A DNA stretch of 64,000 nucleotides from Methanobrevibacter sp. (GTDB lineage: Archaea > Methanobacteriota > Methanobacteria > Methanobacteriales > Methanobacteriaceae). Of this stretch, positions 9,768 to 18,910 are shown piece after piece. The stretch is from contig JALFJX010000025.1 in NCBI GenBank assembly GCA_022775905.1, positions 1 to 64,000 of the forward strand, read 5' to 3'. The notes under the pieces are model-generated. The model made no database searches. It had not been told where the DNA came from and saw only the letters and a program-made list of their open reading frames with translations. A program made the translations under genes and the position numbers. Each line of letters begins with the position of its first letter. Position 1 is the first letter of the stretch.

Positions 9768-10097
9768 ATGGCTGATATTAATGAATTAGCAGAAAAGAAA
9801 TTAAAATCCAGAATGACAAAAATTAGAAAGTGTAACAGAGAAAGTGAAGAAAAAGTAAAATTCTCAGAAAAATTAGGTGTTTCCTTTGATGTGGAATTCC
9901 ATAATAAGAACCCTGATAAGCTTGCTGATGGTATAACTTTCATTACTACTCCTGAAGGTAGGGTTTTATTAGCTGAATATTACTATGAAATTCCTGAAAC
10001 TCAAGAGTATACTTCTATACCTATTGATGAGAAAAAATTAAAATCAATATTAGAATTCTTTGATGATTATAAATTAGAATTGGATGACTCTGATTAG
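9768..10097 (+). CDS. Conserved hypothetical protein, small and charged
   Basis: A 109-residue soluble protein of unknown function, with no signal peptide or membrane segment. The N-terminal 35 residues are rich in Lys/Arg/Glu and probably helical. A middle part reads DGITFITTPEGRVLLAEYYYEIPE, and the C-terminus is acidic. Its stop abuts the start of the PLP enzyme gene (TAG then ATG), so the two are probably co-translated. I chose the ATG followed by GCTGAT rather than an upstream GTG. No function can be assigned. Confidence 0.75.
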   Translation: MADINELAEKKLKSRMTKIRKCNRESEEKVKFSEKLGVSFDVEFHNKNPDKLADGITFITTPEGRVLLAEYYYEIPETQEYTSIPIDEKKLKSILEFFDDYKLELDDSD

Positions 10098-11252
10098 ATG
10101 ATAGTTAATAATTCTTTAGAGGAAGTTAAGAAAAGAGAAAATGCTCTTTGCATAATCAAAAATTTTGTTGAAACAAAAGGACGTTCTTTTTTATTTGATT
10201 TAACTGGCTTAGCAGGTGGATTTATCGCATCATCTTCTGATTTAAGTCTTTTAGAAACTTATGTTGGTCCTGCAATATTTGAAGATGCTATTCAAGAGGT
10301 TGGAAAAGAACATATGGGTGGGGAAAAAATCCTTGCTGTAAATAGGACTTCTTCAGGTATACTTGCCACAATATTATCTTTAGTTAGTAAAGATTCAAAT
10401 GTAGTGCATTATCTTGCTGAGCTTCCAGCACATCCATCTATTCCAAGAAGTTGTAATTTAGTCGGTGCTAATTATTTTGAAACTGATGTTTTTGAAGAGT
10501 TTTCAATACCTGATAATACTTCATTAGTTGTGGTTACTGGTTCTACTATGGATCATAAAGTAATTGATGAAGATGAATTTAAAAAGGTAATTGAAATGGC
10601 ACATGCAAAGAGTATTCCTGTTATGGTGGATGATGCTTCGGGTGCAAGACTTAGGACAGTTGTATTTGACCAGGAAAAAGCATGTGATTTAGGTGCTGAT
10701 ATTGCAATTACAAGTACAGATAAATTAATGCCAGGTCCAAGAGGAGGATTAATGGCAGGTCGTGAAGATTTAATTGATGAAATTAAGATTAAAGTTAATC
10801 AATTTGGTCTAGAAGCTCAACCACCAGCAGTTCTTGCAATGGTAAATGGTATTAAAAATTTTAAAGAAGAAAATTTAATTAAAAGTTTCACAAAAAAAGA
10901 TGAATTATATGATTTATTATCTGAAAGGTTTAGTAATTTTAATAAATCACCTACTGGAGTTATGATTTATCCGGAAGGTCTAAGAGATGAAATCACTGTT
11001 TCACATAATTTATCAGATGATGATTTAGCATATGTATTTTCATTTATTTTATTAAAAGATTATGGGATAATAACAATTCCACCAGTTTCAATGCCTGGTG
11101 CATCTGCTACAATAAGATTTGAATTATCATCAAGTGATGCAATTAATTTAGATTTAAATGATTTAAATAAAAAAATAGTATCTTCATTTGAAAAATTACA
11201 AGAAGTAATTACAAATGAAGAAAAATGTAGGGAGATTGTATTTAATTTTTGA
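10098..11252 (+). CDS. PLP-dependent enzyme of the MJ0158 / SelA-like family
   Basis: A 384-residue fold-type I pyridoxal-phosphate protein of the archaeal MJ0158 family, related to selenocysteine synthase SelA and to cystathionine synthases. The likely PLP region includes VMVDDASGAR (Asp binding the pyridine nitrogen) and the Schiff-base lysine in TSTDKLMPGPRGG around residue 213. Its substrate is not established; no selenocysteine machinery is visible here. The start follows directly on the previous stop. The 3' end overlaps the convergent birA gene by 11 bp. Confidence 0.85.
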   Translation: MIVNNSLEEVKKRENALCIIKNFVETKGRSFLFDLTGLAGGFIASSSDLSLLETYVGPAIFEDAIQEVGKEHMGGEKILAVNRTSSGILATILSLVSKDSNVVHYLAELPAHPSIPRSCNLVGANYFETDVFEEFSIPDNTSLVVVTGSTMDHKVIDEDEFKKVIEMAHAKSIPVMVDDASGARLRTVVFDQEKACDLGADIAITSTDKLMPGPRGGLMAGREDLIDEIKIKVNQFGLEAQPPAVLAMVNGIKNFKEENLIKSFTKKDELYDLLSERFSNFNKSPTGVMIYPEGLRDEITVSHNLSDDDLAYVFSFILLKDYGIITIPPVSMPGASATIRFELSSSDAINLDLNDLNKKIVSSFEKLQEVITNEEKCREIVFNF

Positions 11253-12159
11253 TTATACATTCTCCAGAAATTACTTTTTCTAAGGTTCCATCAATTTTTT
11301 CAACAATTAGAGCTCCTTCTCTATTAATGCCTATTACGTATCCATCGTAATATTTATTGAATGGTTCTCTAACTTCTACAATTTTTCCAATAGAGTAAGA
11401 ACGTTTTCTCCATTCTTTTAGGATTGCTTCAAAGCCCTCATTATCGAATAAATCACTAATGTTTTCAAATTCTTCTAAAAAGGTTTTAATTAAATAACTT
11501 TCACTTATTCGCTCACCAAGTTCTTTTTCAATTGTGGTACTTCCTTCTTTTAAAGTTTCTGGGAAATTATCAATATCAACATTTACATCAATACCAACAC
11601 CGACAATAACATTTTCAATGGTGTTGAATTTTGCAATAGCTTCAGTTAAGATACCACAAGTTTTTTTACCATTAATGAATATGTCATTTGGCCATTTGAT
11701 TTCTGGATTTTCAATTCCGATTTTTTCAAGAGTTTTTGCAACTGCAACTCCGGTAGCTAATGTTATTAATGGAAGTTTTGAATGGTCAACATGAGGATTT
11801 AGAACTATTGATAACCATACACCACCTAGTGGGGATTCCCATGATTTTCCAGATCTTCCTTTTGCTGCTGTTTGTCTTTCAGAAATTATAACACTACCAT
11901 CCGGAGCACCGTTTGCTGATAAGAATTTAGCTATAGTATTGGTTGATTGGACTTCTTTGAATACATATAGGTTTTTCCCGATGTATTTAGTATTCAAATC
12001 TTTTGAAATTTCATCAGCTTTAATGTATTCTGTTTTTTCTTTTCCAATTTCTTCAACTATATTTATGAAATCATTGACATCTACTTGTTTTATTTCGTCA
12101 ATGGTCTCATTAGAAAGTTTACCTTCCTTTTTTAATAAGTTTATTATTTCTTCTTTCAT
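11242..12159 (-). CDS. birA: Biotin--[carboxylase] protein ligase (BirA)
   Basis: A 305-residue biotin protein ligase that attaches biotin to the carrier subunit of pyruvate carboxylase. After about 60 residues of helical N-terminal extension, the catalytic domain shows QSTNTIAK, the biotinyl-AMP-binding GRSGKSWESPLGGVW, and KWPNDIFINGKKTCGILTE. The C-terminal small SH3-like domain is present (REPFNKYYDGYVIGINREG). It lies 14 bp downstream of pycA on the same strand, so ligase and client carboxylase are probably one operon. The N-terminus is short of a clear DNA-binding motif, so repressor activity is doubtful. Confidence 0.93.
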   Translation of the reverse strand: MKEEIINLLKKEGKLSNETIDEIKQVDVNDFINIVEEIGKEKTEYIKADEISKDLNTKYIGKNLYVFKEVQSTNTIAKFLSANGAPDGSVIISERQTAAKGRSGKSWESPLGGVWLSIVLNPHVDHSKLPLITLATGVAVAKTLEKIGIENPEIKWPNDIFINGKKTCGILTEAIAKFNTIENVIVGVGIDVNVDIDNFPETLKEGSTTIEKELGERISESYLIKTFLEEFENISDLFDNEGFEAILKEWRKRSYSIGKIVEVREPFNKYYDGYVIGINREGALIVEKIDGTLEKVISGECIIKN

Positions 12160-12173
12160 AAAAAATCCCTAGT

Positions 12174-13661
12174 TTATTTTTGCATATTATTTTTTGCCAT
12201 GTTTTGATATGACCCTACTGCTGCAGATATTGCAGCTATTTTTTTAGCTGGCATAAATGTTGATTTTAATTTATTAACATACTCAAGGTCTTCTGCAATA
12301 ACATTTTCCATTTCGGCTTCAATACCTTTTTTATAAGTATCAATAAAGTGAGTGTTCAAATCACCTGAAATAAAGTTAGGGTTTCTTAAGATAGCTTTAT
12401 GGAATGGTATTGTTGTTTTAATACCTAAGATAATATATTCGCTTAATGCCCTTTTCATTCTGTTAATTGCATCGTTTCTGTCACGACCGTAAGTAATTAA
12501 TTTAGAAATCATTGAATCATAAAATGTTGGAATTGTATAATTCATGTATACTCCACTATCTAAACGTACACCTGGACCTCCGGGGGATCTGTAACCTGTA
12601 ATTTTACCAGGATTTGGTGCAAAATCATTAAGTGGATCTTCAGCATTAATACGGCATTCGATAGCATGTCCTGTTACTTTAATGTCTTTTTGATTATAAC
12701 TTAATTCATCACCGTTAGCTATTAAAATTTGTTGTTTTATTAAGTCAGTATTAGTAACAAGCTCGGTAATTGGGTGTTCTACCTGAATACGTGTATTCAT
12801 TTCAAGGAAGTAGTATTGTCCATTATCGTATAAGAATTCAACAGTACCTGCACTTGTATATCCGATATATTCAGCAGCTTTAACTGCACTTCTTCCCATT
12901 TCTTCCCTTAACTCTTCAGTCATAATTGGGGATGGTGCTTCTTCTAAAAGTTTTTGATGTCTTCTCTGGATTGAACATTCACGATCGCCAACGTGGATTA
13001 CATTTCCATGTTCATCTGCTAGAAGTTGGAATTCAATGTGACGTGGTTTTTCAAGGTATTTTTCGATAAATACTGTTGAATCTCCAAAGTTTGTTGATGC
13101 AACGGATTGGGTAGATTCAATTGCACGTACAAGTTCATCTTCTTCATAAACTGCACGCATACCAATACCTCCACCACCTGCGGAAGCTTTAACAATTACG
13201 GGGTATCCAATTTGACGAGCAATGTCTTTTGCTTCTTCAATATCACTAATACCTTCAGGTGTACCTTCAATTACAGGAACGCCTGCTTTTTTCATAAGTG
13301 CTTTGGAAGTAATTTTATCTCCCATTTTATTAATAACATCTCCGCTTGGTCCGATTAGCTTAATTCCATTCTTTGCACATTCTTCACCAAATTTAGAATT
13401 TTCAGCTAAAAATCCATATCCTGGGTGAATAGCATCAGCACCAGATTCAAGTGCGATATTTATAATTTTTTCAATATTTAAGTAAGATTTTGCAGGGGAA
13501 GGGTTTCCTAGAGGATAACTTTCATCTGCATAATTTGTATAAAGAGAAGTTTTATCAGCATCAGAGTATATGGATACAGTGTTAATATCAAGTTCGCGAC
13601 ATGCACGCATAACTCTTATTGCAATTTCTCCTCTATTTGCAATTAATACTTTTTCAAACAT
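12174..13661 (-). CDS. pycA: Pyruvate carboxylase subunit A (biotin carboxylase)
   Basis: A 495-residue ATP-grasp biotin carboxylase that makes carboxybiotin for conversion of pyruvate to oxaloacetate. It has the typical N-terminus [18 protein letters not shown], the [10 protein letters not shown] motif, the glycine-rich ATP loop [12 protein letters not shown], the [12 protein letters not shown]-type motif (here [12 protein letters not shown]), and [12 protein letters not shown] prefer ATG 13661, preceded by GAGGTTT, over a TTG four codons upstream that overlaps that site. The carboxyltransferase/biotin carrier subunit (PycB) is not in this window. The first gene of a leftward operon with birA. 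Confidence 0.94.
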   Translation of the reverse strand: MFEKVLIANRGEIAIRVMRACRELDINTVSIYSDADKTSLYTNYADESYPLGNPSPAKSYLNIEKIINIALESGADAIHPGYGFLAENSKFGEECAKNGIKLIGPSGDVINKMGDKITSKALMKKAGVPVIEGTPEGISDIEEAKDIARQIGYPVIVKASAGGGGIGMRAVYEEDELVRAIESTQSVASTNFGDSTVFIEKYLEKPRHIEFQLLADEHGNVIHVGDRECSIQRRHQKLLEEAPSPIMTEELREEMGRSAVKAAEYIGYTSAGTVEFLYDNGQYYFLEMNTRIQVEHPITELVTNTDLIKQQILIANGDELSYNQKDIKVTGHAIECRINAEDPLNDFAPNPGKITGYRSPGGPGVRLDSGVYMNYTIPTFYDSMISKLITYGRDRNDAINRMKRALSEYIILGIKTTIPFHKAILRNPNFISGDLNTHFIDTYKKGIEAEMENVIAEDLEYVNKLKSTFMPAKKIAAISAAVGSYQNMAKNNMQK

Positions 13662-13861
13662 TTGAAACCTCAAAGTAATTTTTCATTAATAATATAATTA
13701 TATATTAAATTATATATTAAATATTTGATTTTATAACATTTCTAGAAAAACTAATTTTGAATTTATTCATGTTTTTTAGATTAATTTAAAGGATTTATGT
13801 TAAGTTTTAAATTATATGGTTGTTATAGTATTATTGGTATAATAAAAAAGGAAGTTTATTC

Positions 13862-14683
13862 ATGGCGAGAAAAGACGGGAAGAAAATTTATCCAAAAGAT
13901 CCAGAACATATATTAATGCCATATTTGATGCGTACAAAACATGAATCCGAAGTTTATTTAAATCAAGAAATAGACATTACCGGTATTATCAATTGGGTTG
14001 ATGAAAAAAATAAAACTTCAGAATATAGATTAACTTTTTTTAATGTATTAATAGGTGTTGTTGCTAAAACTATTTACTCAAGACCTAAATTAAATCATTT
14101 TATTAAAAATGGTAGTTTCTATGAAAGACATGATGTAAGTATGGCGTTTGTTGCCAAAGATAAACTTTCAGATGATGCGGCAGAAAAATTAATTGTGTAT
14201 AAGGCAAAAGAAAATGATACTCCTTTGGAAATTGCTGAAAATATAGTTAAAGATGTTCATAGAGCAAGAAGTAGTGGAAATGAGTCTGAGGAGTTATATT
14301 CTAAAATAGCTTCATTACCTAAGCCTATTTTAAAACTTGTTGGTTGGGGAGCACATCTTCTTGACAAAAGGGGATTTTTGCCTAATGAAATGATGGAAAA
14401 TGATTTTAACTTTGCTACTGTTCTACTTTCTAATTTGGGAAGTATTAAATGTAGATCAGCATACCATCATTTAAATGAATATGGAACTAATTCCATTGTG
14501 ATTACTATTGGAACAATCTATGAGGAAGATGGTCGTTACAAAGTAGATATTGGTGCTACTTTAGATGAAAGAATCGCTGATGGATTTTACTTTGCTAAAT
14601 CATTAAAACTTGTTGAATATATCTCTTCCCATCCAGAATTGCTTGATGAAGAAGTAGGTAAAAAAGTGGAAATAGTTCATTAG
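13862..14683 (+). CDS. E2-like (2-oxoacid dehydrogenase / CAT-fold) acyltransferase, atypical active site
   Basis: A 273-residue stand-alone domain of the chloramphenicol acetyltransferase/dihydrolipoyl acyltransferase fold, without lipoyl or E1/E3-binding domains. It matches the E2 catalytic domain in overall layout: LTFFNVLIGVVAKTIYSRPKLN near residue 60, TVLLSNLGSI around 187, and the terminal motif LDERIADGFYFAKSLKLV around 230-250. In true E2 enzymes this last motif is DHRxxDG with a catalytic His; here Glu replaces it (DERIADG) while Asp-Gly are kept. The partner gene starts 10 bp downstream and encodes an acyl-CoA ligase, so an acyl-CoA may be the donor. The natural substrate is unknown. 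Confidence 0.8.
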   Translation: MARKDGKKIYPKDPEHILMPYLMRTKHESEVYLNQEIDITGIINWVDEKNKTSEYRLTFFNVLIGVVAKTIYSRPKLNHFIKNGSFYERHDVSMAFVAKDKLSDDAAEKLIVYKAKENDTPLEIAENIVKDVHRARSSGNESEELYSKIASLPKPILKLVGWGAHLLDKRGFLPNEMMENDFNFATVLLSNLGSIKCRSAYHHLNEYGTNSIVITIGTIYEEDGRYKVDIGATLDERIADGFYFAKSLKLVEYISSHPELLDEEVGKKVEIVH

Positions 14684-14693
14684 AGGAAAAAAC

Positions 14694-16412
14694 ATGGCAT
14701 TTTTAGAATTAGATACATCAAAAGTGAAGACACCATGGTATGGTTCATATGAGGATATACCTGAACATTTAGATTATCCTGATTACTCAATTTATGAAAC
14801 AATACGTAGAACTTGTGAAAAATATCCTAATGAGATTGCTTATGATTATTTTAACAGAAAAGTAACATACGGTGATTTTTTAAAAGAGATAGATATGATT
14901 GCAAAATCATTTGTTGCAATTGGAGTTAAAAAAGGGGATAAAGTTACTCTTGTCATGCCAAACACTCCTGAGGCAATCATTAGTTTCTATGCTTTAAATA
15001 AAATTGGTGCAATTTCAAATATGGTTCATCCATTATCATCACAAAATGAGATTAGACATTACATTGAATTATCTAAAAGTGTTGCTGTCTTGACAATTGA
15101 TGCAACATTTGCTACTGTTTACAATATTGTTCCTGGAACCACTGTTCAAAATATCATTGTAGCAAGTCCTAGTAACTCAATGATTTACATGAAACCTATT
15201 TATAAAACTACACAACTTACTTCAAACAGGATTCCTAGGGAAAAAGGAATTATTAAATGGTGGAGATTTAGAAGACTTGGTAGAAAGGTTGATTATGGTG
15301 TTGATGAATACACTGATGGATCATACCCTGCAACTATTCTATATAGTGGAGGAACAACTGGAAAACCTAAAGGGATTGTTTTATCAAATTTAAATTTCAA
15401 TGCATTGGCATTATCCAGTCTTACATTTGTTAAAATAGGTGTGGGGGATAAGATACTTGCAATTATGCCTATTTTCCATGGTTTTGGTCTCGGAGTCTGT
15501 GTACATACCTGTATGTCAGTAGGTGCTCAAAGTATTTTAATTCCAAGATTTGATAATAAAAAGTTCCATAAACTTCTCAAGAAACATAAACCTACAGTTT
15601 TAGCTGGAGTTCCTACATTATGGGAAGCAATGATTAATAATCCTAAAATGAAAAATATGGATTTATCATTTTTGAAAATAATGATTTCTGGAGGAGATTC
15701 ATTATCTGTTTCACTTAAACATAAAATGGATGCATTTCTAAAAGAACACAATGCAGACATTCAAGTAATGGAAGGTTATGGTCTTACAGAATGTGTGACT
15801 GGAAGTTGTCTAAACCCACAATATAGATGTAAGGATGGCAGTGTTGGAATTCCATATCCTGATATATTCTATAAAATTGTAAAACCTAATACTTGTAAAG
15901 AAATTCCATATGGTGAAGAAGGTGAAATATGTCTTTCAGGACCTACTGTCATGTTGGAATATCTAGATGAACCTGAAGAGACTGCAAATACATTGAAAGT
16001 CCATGAAGATGGATTAACTTGGTTGCATACAGGTGATTTGGGCCATATGGATGAAGAAGGATGGGTTTACTTCAAGTTAAGAATTAAAAGAATGATTGTT
16101 TCTAATGGATATAATATTTATCCGAGTCAATTGGAAAATATTATTGATGCACATCCTAATGTTAGTGTTTCAACTGTTATTGGAATACCTCATCCATATA
16201 AAAGGGAAGTTGCAAAGGCATTCATTGTATTGAAAGATGGTATTGAACCTACCGATGAAGTGAAACAAAACATTTACAATTATTGTAAGCAGAACATTGC
16301 TAAATATGCACTTCCAAAAGAGTTTGAATATCGTGATGAATTACCTAAAACTCTTGTCAATAAAGTTGACGTGATTCGTTTAATGGAAGAAAGTATAAAT
16401 GGAGCTAATTGA
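14694..16412 (+). CDS. Acyl-CoA ligase (AMP-binding, long/medium-chain fatty-acid--CoA ligase type)
   Basis: A 572-residue member of the ANL adenylate-forming superfamily. The phosphate loop YSGGTTGKPKGI sits around residue 217, the HGFGLG motif follows, MEGYGLTE lies around 357, and the hinge/A8 motif HTGDLGHMDEEGW...RIKRMIVSNGYNIYP lies around 447-478. The C-terminal catalytic lysine region is PKTLVNKVD. It should activate a carboxylic acid to acyl-AMP and then acyl-CoA. Substrate class is uncertain; methanogens lack fatty-acid synthesis of the bacterial kind. Co-operonic with the E2-like acyltransferase upstream (10 bp gap, GAGGAAAAA site). Confidence 0.9.
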   Translation: MAFLELDTSKVKTPWYGSYEDIPEHLDYPDYSIYETIRRTCEKYPNEIAYDYFNRKVTYGDFLKEIDMIAKSFVAIGVKKGDKVTLVMPNTPEAIISFYALNKIGAISNMVHPLSSQNEIRHYIELSKSVAVLTIDATFATVYNIVPGTTVQNIIVASPSNSMIYMKPIYKTTQLTSNRIPREKGIIKWWRFRRLGRKVDYGVDEYTDGSYPATILYSGGTTGKPKGIVLSNLNFNALALSSLTFVKIGVGDKILAIMPIFHGFGLGVCVHTCMSVGAQSILIPRFDNKKFHKLLKKHKPTVLAGVPTLWEAMINNPKMKNMDLSFLKIMISGGDSLSVSLKHKMDAFLKEHNADIQVMEGYGLTECVTGSCLNPQYRCKDGSVGIPYPDIFYKIVKPNTCKEIPYGEEGEICLSGPTVMLEYLDEPEETANTLKVHEDGLTWLHTGDLGHMDEEGWVYFKLRIKRMIVSNGYNIYPSQLENIIDAHPNVSVSTVIGIPHPYKREVAKAFIVLKDGIEPTDEVKQNIYNYCKQNIAKYALPKEFEYRDELPKTLVNKVDVIRLMEESINGAN

Positions 16413-16730
16413 TCTTCATTTATCTTATTATCTTCGTAAAAAAATTAATATTTTGAATTCATTGGTTTTTGTTCTTAAACAAACAATATTTTGGCTAATA
16501 ATTTTATTTTAAGGCCATTTTTTTCTATTTTTACTGTAAAAAACAATACATTTATATAGTGGGTATTACATACTTTATATTAATATATTCTCTGAGTATA
16601 AAAAAGTTGGTAGCATAAGAAGCTACGGATATTATAACTGATATAATATCTATGTAAATGTGTAAATTTAATTAGTGATATATAAATGTAGGGAAATCTT
16701 TATATACTTTATATTACATATTTTAATATA
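16413..16730. other. Intergenic region with two TATA elements and two hairpins
   Basis: The TATA-like TTTATATA at 16551-16558 and TTTATATAC at 16699-16707 are each followed by the similar string TACTTTATATTA. Between them lie a short hairpin (GTAGC/GCTAC, 16610-16626) and a perfect 9-bp hairpin (16628-16636 with 16642-16650). The upstream promoter could make a small RNA or a leader; the downstream one would start only a few bases before the next ATG. Confidence 0.5.
16699..16707 (+). promoter_or_regulatory. TATA box for a near-leaderless mRNA
   Basis: TTTATATAC is centred about 28 bp before the ATG at 16731. The archaeal spacing of about 25 bp to the transcription start puts the 5' end within a few bases of the start codon. 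No Shine-Dalgarno-like site is visible before this ATG. Confidence 0.55.
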
Positions 16731-17558
16731 ATGTATAAAGATGAGCTATCTATATTTATTCCAAATTCATTTCTTTCTGAGTCTAAAGATCTCAAAATTC
16801 GTACTTATAAAGTAGGCATTTTAGGCAGAGCTTTAGCTATTTTTCAAGCAGACAATGTTGTTATTTATAATGATGACAATGTTAAAAATGAAGAAGGAGA
16901 AATGGATGGAGAGTTTATTGCAGAAATTTTGAGTTATATGAATACTCCTCAATACTTGAGGAAACAAGCATTTCCTATAAGATCAGAATTAAAGCATGTT
17001 GGAATTCTTCCACCTCTTAGGACTCCTTATCATCCTGTTAATAGTCAACCAGACGTGGGCGATTATAGACAAGGGTTTACTGTTAAGAGAAATAAGAAGG
17101 GAACTTACGTGGATATAGGTATGGACAAACTTGCATTCTGTAAAGAGCAACTTTCTGTTAAAAGAATTTTTGACTTTAAGATTACTAAAATTGCTAAGAA
17201 AGAAGTAATAGTCACACCTGATAAACCAGATGACGTTTACTGGGGATATAATGTTATATCTTCTACTAAGAGTCTTAAAAATAGCTTAAAATTAATTAAA
17301 CCTGATCTTGTTGTAGAAACTACAAGATATGGAGATTATATTAATTCTATTTTTGATGAATTAAAACCAAAATTGGATGAATCTAAAAGTATTGCTATTT
17401 TATTTGGTGGCCCATATTCTTCAATTCAAGAAGATGTTTCTAATCCAAACTGGGATTTAATTAAATTAAATACCATTCCTGGACAAGGAACTGAAACTGT
17501 TAGAAGCGAAGAGGCTGTTGTCGCTACACTTTCTTTATTCAATTGTATGAGATTTTAA
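16731..17558 (+). CDS. SPOUT-family RNA methyltransferase, MTH1 type
   Basis: A 275-residue protein of the archaeal/eukaryotic SPOUT family first seen in M. thermautotrophicus MTH1 (Pfam RNA methyltransferase family formerly DUF171). The knotted SAM-binding C-terminal region includes ILFGGPYSSIQED and NTIPGQGTETVRSEEAVVATLS. An internal beta-barrel insertion lies around residues 85-165 (GDYRQGFTVKRNKKGTYVDIG). It sits immediately upstream of the L3 operon, the usual archaeal position, which suggests an rRNA substrate; related proteins are thought to modify rRNA uridines. Target here is inferred. Confidence 0.88.
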   Translation: MYKDELSIFIPNSFLSESKDLKIRTYKVGILGRALAIFQADNVVIYNDDNVKNEEGEMDGEFIAEILSYMNTPQYLRKQAFPIRSELKHVGILPPLRTPYHPVNSQPDVGDYRQGFTVKRNKKGTYVDIGMDKLAFCKEQLSVKRIFDFKITKIAKKEVIVTPDKPDDVYWGYNVISSTKSLKNSLKLIKPDLVVETTRYGDYINSIFDELKPKLDESKSIAILFGGPYSSIQEDVSNPNWDLIKLNTIPGQGTETVRSEEAVVATLSLFNCMRF

Positions 17559-17897
17559 TTCTCGTGATTTATTAGTTTTACACTCTAATAGATAACTTGC
17601 TCAACTTTTTATACATGGATATTTTTAGGACTTTCTAAAAATAATCTTAGCACAGAATTATTTATACATTGAATATATTTTTTATTGTGCTCCAATTGGA
17701 TTTAACTCAATAGAGTATATTAAAATTTAATATTTATCTAGTTGTAGGCTTGCTTACAGCTATTTATTAACTCGATGGGATTATAACTATTATGATCTTG
17801 TTAAAACTTATTAATAGTCATTAAATTGATTATTAAGCTATAAAAAATTAAAATAATTTAAAAATAAGGAAAAATATTAATAAGGAGGTTAAATTAA
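17559..17897 (+). promoter_or_regulatory. Promoter and structured leader of the L3 ribosomal operon
   Basis: The TATA-like TTTATACA at 17661-17668 predicts transcription from about 17690, leaving a leader of some 205 nt before L3. It holds three stem-loops: 17740-17761 (10 pairs, two G-U), 17779-17797 (7 pairs) and 17812-17835 (9 pairs, one G-U). A strong AGGAGG precedes the L3 ATG. Such leaders often bind a ribosomal protein for autoregulation; that role is inference. Confidence 0.6.
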
Positions 17898-18908
17898 ATG
17901 GTAAGACATCACCAGCCAAGAAAAGGGTCTGTTGCTTTTAGTCCAAGGAAAAGAGCAGCTAAAGAAACCCCTAGAGTAAAATCTTGGCCTCAAATTGATG
18001 AACCAAAATTACTCGGCCTCGCAGGTTATAAAGTCGGTATGACTCATGTTATCATGACTGATTCCGATAAAAACTCCCCTACCCAAGGTATGGAAGTTTT
18101 CACTCCAGTAACTGTATTGGAAGTACCTCCAGTCGTAGTAATGGGAATTAGAGCTTATGAAAAAACTTCTCGTGGATTGAAAGTAATCACCGAAGTTCTT
18201 GCAGACAATTTAGATGAAGAACTTTCAAGGAAAATTTCTCTTCCTAAAGAATACAATAAATCTGAAGCTATTGCAAAAATACAAGGTGCATTAGAAAACA
18301 CAGAAGAAATTAGGGTATTAGTACACACAAATCCAAAAGTAACTAGCGTACCTAAGAAAAAACCAGATATATTCGAATGTGGTATTGGTGGATCCAATGT
18401 CGAAGAAAAATTAAATACTGCATTAGAATTATTAGGTAATGAAGTTAAAGCTAGTGAAATCTTCAACGAAGGTGAATTTGTTGATGCTATCGCAACTACC
18501 AAAGGAAAAGGATTCCAAGGTGTAGTTAAAAGATGGGGAATTAGAATTCAATATGGTAAAGCTGTAAGAGCAGGTAAAGGTAGACACGTAGGTTCTATCG
18601 GACCTTGGACTCCTAGAAGAACCATGTGGACTGTAGCTCAAGCAGGTCAAATGGGATACCATAAAAGAACTGAATTCAATAAAAGAATTTTAAAAATCGC
18701 ATCAGCAGATGAAGTTGACCAAATCAACCCTGATGGTGGATTTGTAAAATACGGACTTGTCAAAAACGATTATGTTTTAGTTAAAGGATCCCTCGCTGGA
18801 CCTTCTAAAAGGTTAGTAATCTTAAGACAACCTATCAGACCTAATAATAAAGCTGAGGATATCCCTCAAATTAATTACATAAGTACAAAATCTAAACAAG
18901 GGGTATAA
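17898..18908 (+). CDS. rpl3: Ribosomal protein L3 (uL3)
   Basis: A 336-residue archaeal uL3 of the large subunit that organises the peptidyl-transferase region. It starts MVRHHQPRKGSVAFSPRKRA and has the archaeal/eukaryal long form. The conserved loop around residues 200-255 reads TKGKGFQGVVKRWG, then GKGRHVGSIGPWTPRR and AQAGQMGYHKRTEFNKRI. The first gene of the long ribosomal operon, preceded by the strongest ribosome-binding site in the region (TAAGGAGGTTAAATTAA). L4 follows after 2 bp. Confidence 0.98.
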   Translation: MVRHHQPRKGSVAFSPRKRAAKETPRVKSWPQIDEPKLLGLAGYKVGMTHVIMTDSDKNSPTQGMEVFTPVTVLEVPPVVVMGIRAYEKTSRGLKVITEVLADNLDEELSRKISLPKEYNKSEAIAKIQGALENTEEIRVLVHTNPKVTSVPKKKPDIFECGIGGSNVEEKLNTALELLGNEVKASEIFNEGEFVDAIATTKGKGFQGVVKRWGIRIQYGKAVRAGKGRHVGSIGPWTPRRTMWTVAQAGQMGYHKRTEFNKRILKIASADEVDQINPDGGFVKYGLVKNDYVLVKGSLAGPSKRLVILRQPIRPNNKAEDIPQINYISTKSKQGV

Positions 18909-18910
18909 TC

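Noticed and set aside
16578-16650. C/D-box guide RNA
   Set aside because: CTGA occurs, but no matching C box (RTGATGA) with proper spacing, nor C'/D' boxes.
18155-18662. Antisense ORFs within L3
   Set aside because: They arise from codon bias of L3, lack ribosome-binding sites and have no domain.
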